Origin: Shewanella yunxiaonensis
GTDB lineage: Bacteria; Pseudomonadota; Gammaproteobacteria; Enterobacterales; Shewanellaceae
Reading direction: 5' to 3'
Assembly (NCBI RefSeq): GCF_018223345.1
Contig: NZ_CP073587.1
Location: forward strand, 1,213,001 to 1,277,000
Length of the DNA: 64,000 nt
Shown here piece by piece: positions 56,278 through 63,103 of the stretch (its first letter is position 1; every line of letters starts with the position of its first letter). The notes beneath the pieces were generated by a model. It saw only the letters and a program-made list of their open reading frames with translations, did not search any database and was not told the origin of the DNA. A program made the position numbers and the translations under genes.

Positions 56278-56699
56278 CGATAAATGTTACATCGGGTATA
56301 GAACAGCAAATTTTCCGTAAATTTTATCTATGAGATAAAGGTACATGCCCACGCACCATATAAGTGGTTTCTTCAGCTGAACACACAAGCCTTTGGCTAG
56401 CAATGTCGAATGCGTCAAGTTTTTCACACTCAGTGTTTAATTTGTTGGCGCAGATATATATGATTTTTCATATGTGACTGCAGGCATCCCCATGAGAAAA
56501 GGATCACAAGACTGATGCGGTAGGGGCGAATGTATGCCGTATTATTATTGCAACTTCAGGGACAACAGAACGCCTTGCTGAACTACCAGAAATTTAACAA
56601 GTTATTTATAATCAATAAGTTAATTTTTTATGCTCTGTCGATAATGTGTGAGTGCAAATAGCATTTGTCTATGTTGCTTTCAAAAGAAGTATAAGCACT
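56278..56699. other. Intergenic region between the RND operon and the sigma factor
   Basis: 422 bases with no supported gene, tRNA or clear terminator. The last part is AT-rich and presumably holds the sigma-factor promoter. Confidence 0.4.
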
Positions 56700-57260
56700 A
56701 TGAATAATTTAAAAAAAACTTCTGTCATGCCATGTTTGTTAGAAACGTGGCATCATTCAGAAGCACAAATTTATGCTTGGCTGCTTAAACAAAGTGGAGA
56801 TATGCAGCTTAGTTCTGACCTTTTGCAAGATACGTTCTTGAAAGCGCTTAAGCAGAATACACAATTTTGTGACATCCAAAATCAAAGAGCTTGGCTATAT
56901 AAAGTGGCTAAAAATTTATTAATTGATGCTGTTAGACAATCACAAAAAGTGGTCTTGCAGCCATCTTTTAACGATCATATTGATGAGCAGGAAGCGCAGT
57001 CTGTGGTCGATAGTTTGACTGAGTGTTTACCCAATGCATTAGCAAAACTATCCGTACATGAGCGGGAGATCATCACTCGTTGTGATCTTCAAGGCGTCAG
57101 CCAGCAAAGCTTTGCGGATAGCAACAATCTGAGCTTAGTTGCCACTAAATCTCGTATTCAAAGAGCTCGTCGTAAACTAAAATCGATTATACAAAAAGAC
57201 TGTCATGTCAGGTTTGACTCCCAACAGCGAGTTTGTTGTTTTTATCGAGAAAACAATTAA
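56700..57260 (+). CDS. SigZ-type ECF RNA polymerase sigma factor
   Basis: 186 residues. Region 2 is 'SSDLLQDTFLKALKQNTQFCDIQNQRAWLYKVAKNLLIDAVRQ' and region 4 'ALAKLSVHEREIITRCDLQGVSQQSFADSNNLSLVATKSRIQRARRKLK'. The short C-terminal tail 'CHVRFDSQQRVCCFYREN' recalls the Cys/Asp tail of the SigZ group. It would direct RNA polymerase to a small regulon. ATG 56700 starts the homologous part; the longer frame from 56652 has no merit. No anti-sigma gene is adjacent; an IS remnant follows. Confidence 0.82.
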   Translation: MNNLKKTSVMPCLLETWHHSEAQIYAWLLKQSGDMQLSSDLLQDTFLKALKQNTQFCDIQNQRAWLYKVAKNLLIDAVRQSQKVVLQPSFNDHIDEQEAQSVVDSLTECLPNALAKLSVHEREIITRCDLQGVSQQSFADSNNLSLVATKSRIQRARRKLKSIIQKDCHVRFDSQQRVCCFYRENN

Positions 57261-57324
57261 TTACTGTAGTTGACTGTGTTCAGTAGATATCCTGTAGCTA
57301 TTATTTGAGCATTGGGGAACCGCT

Positions 57325-57612
57325 ATGAACAATCAGAGATACCGTCCAGAATTAAGGATGAAGCGGTAAGACAAGTCACCGCACGGGGATATTCCATCAA
57401 TGATGTGGCTGAGAATTTAGGTGTGTCCCAGCATAGTCGTTATAAATGGGTAAAAGCCTGTAGCCCCTCACCGGAGCAGTCGAAAGGTAACGAATTGAGC
57501 GAAGCTAAAAAGGAAATTCTTCAATTACGTTCTCAACTCAACTGCGCTGAAGATAAGACAGTAATATCCTAAAAATATTCCAAAAACGCCTCGAGGCTGC
57601 AAGGTTTACGTG
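57325..57612 (+). pseudogene. Decayed IS3-family orfA (transposase HTH subunit)
   Basis: The natural start ATG 57325 gives 'MNNQRYRPE', which shifts frame after one missing base near 57350. The other frame continues with 'KDEAVRQVTARGYSINDVAENLGVSQHSRYKWVKACSPSPEQSK', a standard IS3/IS911-type OrfA. The usual C-terminal 'ERDILKKA' part is broken by a second shift ('NILKIFQKRLEAARF' in a further frame), and orfB is missing. The remnant runs into the 3' end of the convergent response-regulator gene. Confidence 0.75.
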
Positions 57613-58265
57613 TTTATGGAGTTCGCATATTCGATAGCAAACTTAACCAAGTCACTAGCTGAACCAAGACCGAGTTTTACTTTTAACTTTTGGCGGACTG
57701 CATCAACGGTTTTAACGCTTAAATTTAACCGCTGAGCAATCTCTTTGGTCAAATTACCCTTTCCAACTAAAAGTAATATTTCTAGTTCTCTATCACCCAA
57801 GCTTTGCAAAGAGAAAGAAGTGGTGACAGGGGCAAAAATTTCAGAACTATGAGATGAAATTAGCGCTTTTGTCATCAACCGGCTTAAAGCAATTTCATCT
57901 GCGTAAACCTTCTTAATTGCGGAAATCAGAACATCTGGAGACTCGCTTTTCATCACGTAGCCCTTAGCACCAGCTCTCAAGGATCGCTCAGCGTATAATG
58001 CTTCTGGGTACATCGAAAATACCAAACATTTAACCAGAGGATAAATCTCGGTAATTGAGCGAACCAGATCCAAACCATTTTGTTGACCTAATGATAAATC
58101 TACTATCGCGACATCAATGGGGAACACCCTAACATCATGTAAGGCCTTTTGAATGTTATTAGCTTGAGCGACCACACTTATCTCTTCATTTTCATTTAAT
58201 AAGTTGGCTAGCGCTTCTCTAATCACCACATGGTCGTCTACAAGCAAAACATTAATATTACTCAT
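57606..58265 (-). CDS. NarL/FixJ-family response regulator
   Basis: 219 residues. The receiver has 'VLLVDDHVVIREALANLL', phospho-acceptor Asp56 in 'VAIVDLSLGQQNGLDLV' and Lys in 'GYVMKSESPD'. The LuxR-type HTH is 'LGDRELEILLLVGKGNLTKEIAQRLNLSVKTVDAVRQKLKVKLGL'. Its start overlaps the end of the sensor-kinase gene by eight bases, so the two are co-translated. NarL-type heptamers in the intergenic region beyond the kinase suggest that it controls the divergent cytochrome operon. Confidence 0.9.
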   Translation of the reverse strand: MSNINVLLVDDHVVIREALANLLNENEEISVVAQANNIQKALHDVRVFPIDVAIVDLSLGQQNGLDLVRSITEIYPLVKCLVFSMYPEALYAERSLRAGAKGYVMKSESPDVLISAIKKVYADEIALSRLMTKALISSHSSEIFAPVTTSFSLQSLGDRELEILLLVGKGNLTKEIAQRLNLSVKTVDAVRQKLKVKLGLGSASDLVKFAIEYANSINT

Positions 58266-59643
58266 ACTGACCTCCTAACATCTGTTTACAAGTGATTGTT
58301 GTACCATTTGAATCCGACTCTACGCTAATATTTGCATTAATAATAGAAGCGCGATATTGCATAATTTTTAAACCGTTGCCACTGCGGCGATGTTCAGCGG
58401 AAGAAAATCCTGTTCCATTATCTTTAATAGATAATGTGACAATTTTTCCTTCCTGCTCTAAAAGAATAACTACTTCATCACAATTGCTATGCTTTAGCGC
58501 ATTAGTAAGTGATTCGCTGGCAATGTAATAAAGGTTAGTAGAAATTAAATAATCATCAATTTCAATATTGTGCCTACATATGAAAGCACACGATTTTGTA
58601 TACGCAATACTTATGGACTCTACTAAATTTGACAACGCAATTTTTAAACCATCGGGTGAGTCAGGAACTTGACTGAGACCTTGAATTGTAGAGTGCAATA
58701 ATGAAGTGGCTCTTCTCGCATTTTCTTCAATCTTTGCCGCTAGGTCATATACTGCGCTATTTTTATCAATAACTTTATTTAAAAGAGTTCTTGAAAGTAA
58801 ATTTAGGCTAACTAACTCTTGACCTAATCCATCATGAATATCTCTACCAACATTTAGTCTTTCAATATTACATTCTCGGACAACAAAATTTTCTAAATTT
58901 CGCCGTTCACTAATATCTCTAACTATTTGCACTATACTGATTAGGTTGTCATTTTTTTCAAACACCGGATATGCGGATATTTGTAAAACTGATTTATTTA
59001 CTGATACCTCTGTGCTAAACGGTTTCTTAAATTCAAGAACATACTTCACTGGGCATTTGAGGCAATGTTGTTCATAACCACAGATTTTCTTTTCACGAGA
59101 ACAGTATAAGTTAGAAAATGGTGCGCTGAGATTGTTTGACCATTCCAAATTACCATTTGGGCTGAAATACATAACGTGTTCAGATATTACATCCAAAACA
59201 TTTTTAGATTCGCGTTCCAATTTTAATTTAGCCAATGATGCGTCATGTTCAGCGGTAAAGTTTTCTAAGAAGCCATGTGCAATTTTGGTTTTCTTATCCG
59301 ATAAATAACCAAAAAAGCCATGTGCCTTGACATGCACCACATTATTATTCTTTGATCTTAAAGAAAAAATTGCGGTATGGAAACCATCTTGCATCAGGCG
59401 AGGAAACGTAGTTTTTAAATGATTTTCTATCTCACTTTTGTCGTTGAGTAAATAATGAAAAGGTTTTCCTAGTAGCTCATCAGCTGAGTATCCCAGCATT
59501 TCTAAAAAGGCTTGGTTGAATCCTATAAACTGACTTAGCTCATCCATGACTATGTAAGCTATTGGTATGTTTTGAAGTAAATACTTGAAGTTATCTTCTA
59601 GTATGTCTTCGTTAATCAAGGTGCTTGTTTTGTCGTTCATCAT
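58258..59643 (-). CDS. PAS-domain sensor histidine kinase (NarX/HisKA_3 type) with a four-cysteine PAS
   Basis: About 461 residues, no membrane span, so probably cytoplasmic. PAS1 (about 18-128) has 'PIAYIVMDELSQFIGFNQAFLEMLGYSADELLGK'. PAS2 (about 148-245) contains Cys181, Cys188, Cys194 and Cys197 in 'CSREKKICGYEQHCLKCP', a pattern suited to a metal, Fe-S or thiol redox site. The HisKA_3 box 'VGRDIHDGLGQELVSLNLL' has phospho-His270, and the ATPase boxes are 'NALKHSNCDEVV' and 'IKDNGTGFSS'. ATG 59643 is preferred over GTG 59664. It is divergent from the cytochrome-flavoprotein operon. Confidence 0.87.
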   Translation of the reverse strand: MMNDKTSTLINEDILEDNFKYLLQNIPIAYIVMDELSQFIGFNQAFLEMLGYSADELLGKPFHYLLNDKSEIENHLKTTFPRLMQDGFHTAIFSLRSKNNNVVHVKAHGFFGYLSDKKTKIAHGFLENFTAEHDASLAKLKLERESKNVLDVISEHVMYFSPNGNLEWSNNLSAPFSNLYCSREKKICGYEQHCLKCPVKYVLEFKKPFSTEVSVNKSVLQISAYPVFEKNDNLISIVQIVRDISERRNLENFVVRECNIERLNVGRDIHDGLGQELVSLNLLSRTLLNKVIDKNSAVYDLAAKIEENARRATSLLHSTIQGLSQVPDSPDGLKIALSNLVESISIAYTKSCAFICRHNIEIDDYLISTNLYYIASESLTNALKHSNCDEVVILLEQEGKIVTLSIKDNGTGFSSAEHRRSGNGLKIMQYRASIINANISVESDSNGTTITCKQMLGGQYE

Positions 59644-59724
59644 TGGAGAGCCAGCCTTTTCCACCCATACCTATACTGTATATTACTAAAAAATAGATTA
59701 AATATGGCGCATATTTACTTATAT

Positions 59725-59740
59725 TTTGATAACTATCACA
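59725..59740. promoter_or_regulatory. CRP-like site 1
   Basis: TTTGA-N6-TCACA, one mismatch from the CRP consensus TGTGA-N6-TCACA, in the divergent region between the kinase and cytochrome genes. CRP controls anaerobic respiration in Shewanella. Confidence 0.4.
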
Positions 59741-59786
59741 TATAAAATTAAGAATAACTAAACAACAGTGCAAAAACATAAATCAT

Positions 59787-59802
59787 TTTGAATAATGTCA
59801 CA
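59787..59802. promoter_or_regulatory. CRP-like site 2
   Basis: A second TTTGA-N6-TCACA, 62 bases from the first and with the same mismatch. Two such sites in one AT-rich intergenic region support, but do not prove, CRP control. Confidence 0.4.
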
Positions 59803-59830
59803 AATATAAACAGTGTTGGATAGCAATATT

Positions 59831-59861
59831 TACCTAGTGATCAATAGGTAATACTACCTAT
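59831..59861. promoter_or_regulatory. Cluster of three NarL-type heptamers
   Basis: TACCTAG (59831-59837), the inverted ATAGGTA (59844-59850) and TACCTAT (59855-59861). TACCTAT fits the NarL consensus TACYNMT. The middle and right heptamers form an inverted pair with a 4-base gap. A fourth direct copy is at 59947-59953. Confidence 0.55.
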
Positions 59862-59896
59862 TAAATAAAGTATTTAAATAAACACGCCAGAAAATA

Positions 59897-59914
59897 CATC
59901 AACTTACGTTGATG
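59897..59914. promoter_or_regulatory. CATCAAC/GTTGATG inverted repeat
   Basis: A perfect 7-bp inverted repeat with a 4-base spacer, 134 bases before the cytochrome start. The arms are in reverse order compared with an FNR site (TTGAT-N4-ATCAA), so FNR is not claimed; it may be an operator or leader hairpin. Confidence 0.4.
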
Positions 59915-59946
59915 ATAAGACATTGAAAATCTCTTTAGGATAAAAC

Positions 59947-59953
59947 TACCTAT
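59947..59953 (+). promoter_or_regulatory. Additional NarL-type heptamer
   Basis: TACCTAT, identical to the copy at 59855-59861, about 95 bases before the tetraheme cytochrome start. Confidence 0.4.
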
Positions 59954-60047
59954 TTAATTTCATAGTGTTACCCAACTTGTAAACAATGCAAAGTTTAATA
60001 ATATAAATTTGCTTTCAAAAATATTATTAGCAAATGGGGAATACGAA

Positions 60048-60407
60048 ATGAGAAGAAACCTGTTGGTTACAGCCTTAATCTTTATGGGTGTGACTATGTG
60101 TAATTCGACAATTGCAGAGACATGGAAATGGCAACAATTCCATATTGATAATGGAGTTAAATGTAATGCATGTCACAAAAGCAATGTAAATGACTACGTA
60201 AATAACGATCAATGTCTTAAATGCCACAAATCTTATGATGCACTAGCTGAAAAAACTAAAGACATGGAAATTAACGTTCACCAAAGTCCGCATTTCAAAA
60301 ATTTAGAATGTACTAGCTGCCATACATCTCATACGGAACTGAAAGTGTTCTGTGAAGATTGTCATGGTCCTATTACTAGAGATAAGCAGTTTAGCAAAAT
60401 TAAATAA
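60048..60407 (+). CDS. Periplasmic tetraheme c-type cytochrome (flavocytochrome haem subunit)
   Basis: 119 residues. A signal peptide ('RRNLLVTALIFMGVTMCNSTIAE') is followed by four CxxCH sites: CNACH, CLKCH, CTSCH and CEDCH, with His residues between them for bis-His ligation. Size and haem spacing match the N-terminal haem domain of Shewanella fumarate reductase FccA, here as a separate subunit. It probably accepts electrons from CymA-type quinol dehydrogenases and passes them to the flavoprotein encoded 14 bases downstream. ATG 60048 has GGGGAA upstream; the longer TTG frame lacks support. Confidence 0.93.
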   Translation: MRRNLLVTALIFMGVTMCNSTIAETWKWQQFHIDNGVKCNACHKSNVNDYVNNDQCLKCHKSYDALAEKTKDMEINVHQSPHFKNLECTSCHTSHTELKVFCEDCHGPITRDKQFSKIK

Positions 60408-60421
60408 GAGTGGTGAACAGT

Positions 60422-61942
60422 ATGAAAAAAACATTAATAGCAGCTTCTATTTTCTCAATTTTTGCTACTACCGCTAATTTCGCAGATGCAAAAACGGTTG
60501 AGTATACGACAGATATTGCCGTTGTTGGTGGTGGCTCTGCAGGGCTTTCAGCGGCAGTGACAGCTGCCGATGCTGGAGCCAAAGTCATTCTTTTAGAAAA
60601 AAATCCGTATCTTGGTGGCGCATCGAACTTTGCAGAAGGTTTGTTTGCCGTCGAATCAGATTACCAAAAGCTTAATTCCTATGGACTAACGAGAGATGAG
60701 GCTTTCGAAAAAATAGAAGAATACACCCACTATTTAACCGATGGAAAAATTGAGCGGGATTTTATTGAAGCTAGTGCTGATGATATCCATTGGCTAAGAG
60801 ACTTAGGCGTTAATTTTAAAGCAGTACAGATTTCACCAATGGAACCGGCTACTTGGCATGTTATTCAGCCAAACGGTCATATTGTACACGGTGGGGCCTT
60901 AATCACCACCTTGCAGGAGCGTGCAGAAAAAGACGGCGTACAATTTCTGATGCGTACTCCCGGTACATCATTGATCTATAAAGATGGAAAAGTGGAAGGT
61001 GTAAAGGGTACTGATCATAAAGGTAACGAAGTTATCGTTCATGCGAAAGCGGTCATTATTGGTAGTGGTGGCTTTGGCAATAGTCCAGAAAAGATCAAAG
61101 AATTTACCGGCATTGACGGCAGTACTGCACCTGGAACTTTACCACTTCATAAAACAGGTGAAGCCATTGATATGGCACATAAAGTTGGAGCGTACGGTGG
61201 TGATGAGATCCTCATGATGCACATCGGGACTAGTGGTAAAGGCATTATCCCTATGGGTGATTTATTTACCATGACCTGGCAACCCACCAATATGTGGGTA
61301 AACAATCTAGGTAACCGATTTGTCAACGAAGAGATCGCTTTTAGCTTTGCTGAGGCGGGTAACGCACTTCACCAACAACCAGGCAGCTCTGGCTGGGCTA
61401 TTTTCGATCAAAACTTAGTTGATTATGCCGTAAACCATGGGGTTGATAATGGCGTTGGTGTAATCGTACCAGTAATGAAAAAGCTCAATAAGTTAAATAG
61501 TGAGATTAAAGTCGCCCTTTCTGCTAAGAGCGAGGCATTTAAACAAGCAAAAAGTGTTAAGGAACTAGCAAAAGAAATCGGGGTTCCTTATGAAAACTTG
61601 GAGAATGCATTCAAAAGTTATAACAAGGCTTGTGAAAATAAATATGACTATGACTATTTAAAAGGCCGCAGTAATTTAGTTTCTCTCAATGAAAAAAATG
61701 TATATGCAATTAAATTAAGTGTATTCCAATTTACATCTCTTGGTGGCATTAGAACGAATCCTAAGATGGAAGCCGTAAGAAAAGACAGTACGGAAATTAA
61801 AGGATTATATGCGACAGGAAATGATGTGTCCGGTCTTTATTCAGATACTTATACCTTATGGGCGTCAGGCCACGCATATGGCTTTGCTGTATATTCAGGC
61901 AGAACTGCCGCAAAGAATGCTGTTAAGTATATTAAAAACTAA
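60422..61942 (+). CDS. Secreted FAD_binding_2 reductase flavoprotein, substrate unknown
   Basis: 506 residues with a signal peptide ('KKTLIAASIFSIFATTANFADA'). The FAD site is 'DIAVVGGGSAGLSAAVTAADAGAKVILLEK' (31-60), with 'GSGGFGN' near 214 and 'GLYATGND' near 461. It belongs to the fumarate-reductase/urocanate-reductase superfamily. Compared with FccA, His267 aligns with His365, but the catalytic Arg402 aligns with Phe307, His504 with about Thr438, and no Arg occurs in the segment equivalent to Arg544 ('GLYSDTYTLWASGHAYG'). It is therefore unlikely to reduce fumarate. ATG 60422 starts the signal peptide; the GTG frame from 60410 is less likely. It pairs with the tetraheme cytochrome. Confidence 0.88.
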   Translation: MKKTLIAASIFSIFATTANFADAKTVEYTTDIAVVGGGSAGLSAAVTAADAGAKVILLEKNPYLGGASNFAEGLFAVESDYQKLNSYGLTRDEAFEKIEEYTHYLTDGKIERDFIEASADDIHWLRDLGVNFKAVQISPMEPATWHVIQPNGHIVHGGALITTLQERAEKDGVQFLMRTPGTSLIYKDGKVEGVKGTDHKGNEVIVHAKAVIIGSGGFGNSPEKIKEFTGIDGSTAPGTLPLHKTGEAIDMAHKVGAYGGDEILMMHIGTSGKGIIPMGDLFTMTWQPTNMWVNNLGNRFVNEEIAFSFAEAGNALHQQPGSSGWAIFDQNLVDYAVNHGVDNGVGVIVPVMKKLNKLNSEIKVALSAKSEAFKQAKSVKELAKEIGVPYENLENAFKSYNKACENKYDYDYLKGRSNLVSLNEKNVYAIKLSVFQFTSLGGIRTNPKMEAVRKDSTEIKGLYATGNDVSGLYSDTYTLWASGHAYGFAVYSGRTAAKNAVKYIKN

Positions 61943-61970
61943 AAATTAATATAATAAGTAAGGATAAAAA

Positions 61971-62855
61971 ATGAAAAAATCAGCGTTGAAATATGCGTTA
62001 CTATCTAGTGCACTATTTGTTAGTGGGGCAATGGCTACAGAAGGTGGCGGCGGTATTTATCCAAATGGTGCAGAAGGCTTTCTGTCAGGAGCATTACCAC
62101 CACCTGGATTATATTTATTACAATATGTGAATCATTATTCAGCAAGTAAACTAGCGGATGCTAATGGTAATGCGTTACCAATAAATATGAAGCTAGATGC
62201 AACAGCAACAGTCAATCGTATGGTTTATCAAACTGACATTGGCGTGTTTGGGGGACAGCTAGGCTTTTATTCATTAATTCCGTTAGCTCATGCCAGTGCT
62301 ACATCTTTGGTAGGAAGTGGAACGAAAAGCGGCTTGGGTGATATTACTGTTGGTCCTTATGTTTCATGGCACTTCAATAAAAATTGGCATGCTGCCGCTG
62401 CAGTAGATTTTGATATGCCTACCGGTGAATACAACAAAAATGATTTCGTAAACTTGGGTCGTAATTACTGGGCTTTCGAACCTGTATTTGTTGTTACTTA
62501 TTTGGCAGATAATGGTATCGAAGTTTCAACTAAGTTTATGTATGACTTCAATACAAAGAATGATGATACCGATTATAAGTCCGGCAACGAATTCCATATA
62601 GACTACGCTGCTGGATATCACTATAAGCAATGGACATTTGGATTGTCAGGGTACTACTACACTCAGGTTACCGCCGATTCTGGTAGTGGTGCTACTAATG
62701 GTGATTATAAAGGTAAGGTAAACGGCATTGGTCCATCAATTAAATATGATGGTAGTAGTGGTATGAGTATTGAACTCAAATATCAAAATGAATTCGGTGC
62801 CGAAAATAAAACTGAAGGCGAAAAGCTCTGGGCTAAAATAGTTGTCCCGTTATAA
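61971..62855 (+). CDS. Outer-membrane channel protein (SphA / phenol MetA-type transporter family)
   Basis: 294 residues. A signal peptide ends at 'SGAMATEGG'. 'GIYPNGAEGFLSGALPPPGLYLLQYVNHYSASKLAD' is the typical start of the family often annotated as phenol-degradation MetA-pathway or SphA-type outer-membrane proteins. Alternating aromatic strands and a terminal strand ending in 'LWAKIVVPL' indicate a beta barrel. Relatives are linked to uptake of hydrophobic or aromatic compounds. It lies 28 bases after the flavoprotein gene, so it may import the pathway's substrate; that role is inferred. Confidence 0.82.
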   Translation: MKKSALKYALLSSALFVSGAMATEGGGGIYPNGAEGFLSGALPPPGLYLLQYVNHYSASKLADANGNALPINMKLDATATVNRMVYQTDIGVFGGQLGFYSLIPLAHASATSLVGSGTKSGLGDITVGPYVSWHFNKNWHAAAAVDFDMPTGEYNKNDFVNLGRNYWAFEPVFVVTYLADNGIEVSTKFMYDFNTKNDDTDYKSGNEFHIDYAAGYHYKQWTFGLSGYYYTQVTADSGSGATNGDYKGKVNGIGPSIKYDGSSGMSIELKYQNEFGAENKTEGEKLWAKIVVPL

Positions 62856-62873
62856 ATCTTAATCAATATCATA

Positions 62874-62900
62874 AGTGGCACTAGTAGAACTAGTGCCACT
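62874..62900 (+). promoter_or_regulatory. Perfect 11-bp intercistronic hairpin
   Basis: AGTGGCACTAG (62874-62884), loop TAGAA, CTAGTGCCACT (62890-62900). No T tract follows; AGGAG and the start codon of the 57-residue gene come immediately after. It probably tunes expression or protects the upstream mRNA, rather than being a complete terminator. Confidence 0.65.
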
Positions 62901-62913
62901 GTAGGAGAGTATT

Positions 62914-63087
62914 ATGTGCGGTCATCATGGTTCACTTCAATTAGATGTATTATTAATTCAACTAAAGACATTATCAGATGTTTGGGATGTCTATATCAAA
63001 GAAAATGAGAAGAATAATCCAGAAGCAGCTGAAGCAGTAAAAATGTGCCAATCTCAGTTAGCCAAACTTTTAGTACACGAACATTAA
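62914..63087 (+). CDS. 57-residue small protein of unknown function
   Basis: ATG 62914 follows AGGAG at 7-base spacing, and the frame is open to TAA 63085-63087. The N-terminus 'MCGHHGSLQ' clusters Cys and two His, a possible metal site, followed by an amphipathic helical region with one more Cys and a 'VHEH' end. I do not recognise a family. It sits 17 bases ahead of a 2-hydroxyacyl-CoA dehydratase-type gene and is probably translated with it, so it may be an accessory or metal chaperone for that enzyme. Confidence 0.7.
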   Translation: MCGHHGSLQLDVLLIQLKTLSDVWDVYIKENEKNNPEAAEAVKMCQSQLAKLLVHEH

Positions 63088-63103
63088 TAAATTGGGGTGT
63101 GTA

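Noticed and set aside
59897..59914. FNR site before the tetraheme cytochrome
   Set aside because: The arms are inverted relative to TTGAT-N4-ATCAA, so it is only a generic inverted repeat.
60422..61942. Annotation as fumarate reductase FccA
   Set aside because: The haem domain is a separate protein and the key Arg402, His504 and Arg544 equivalents are not present.
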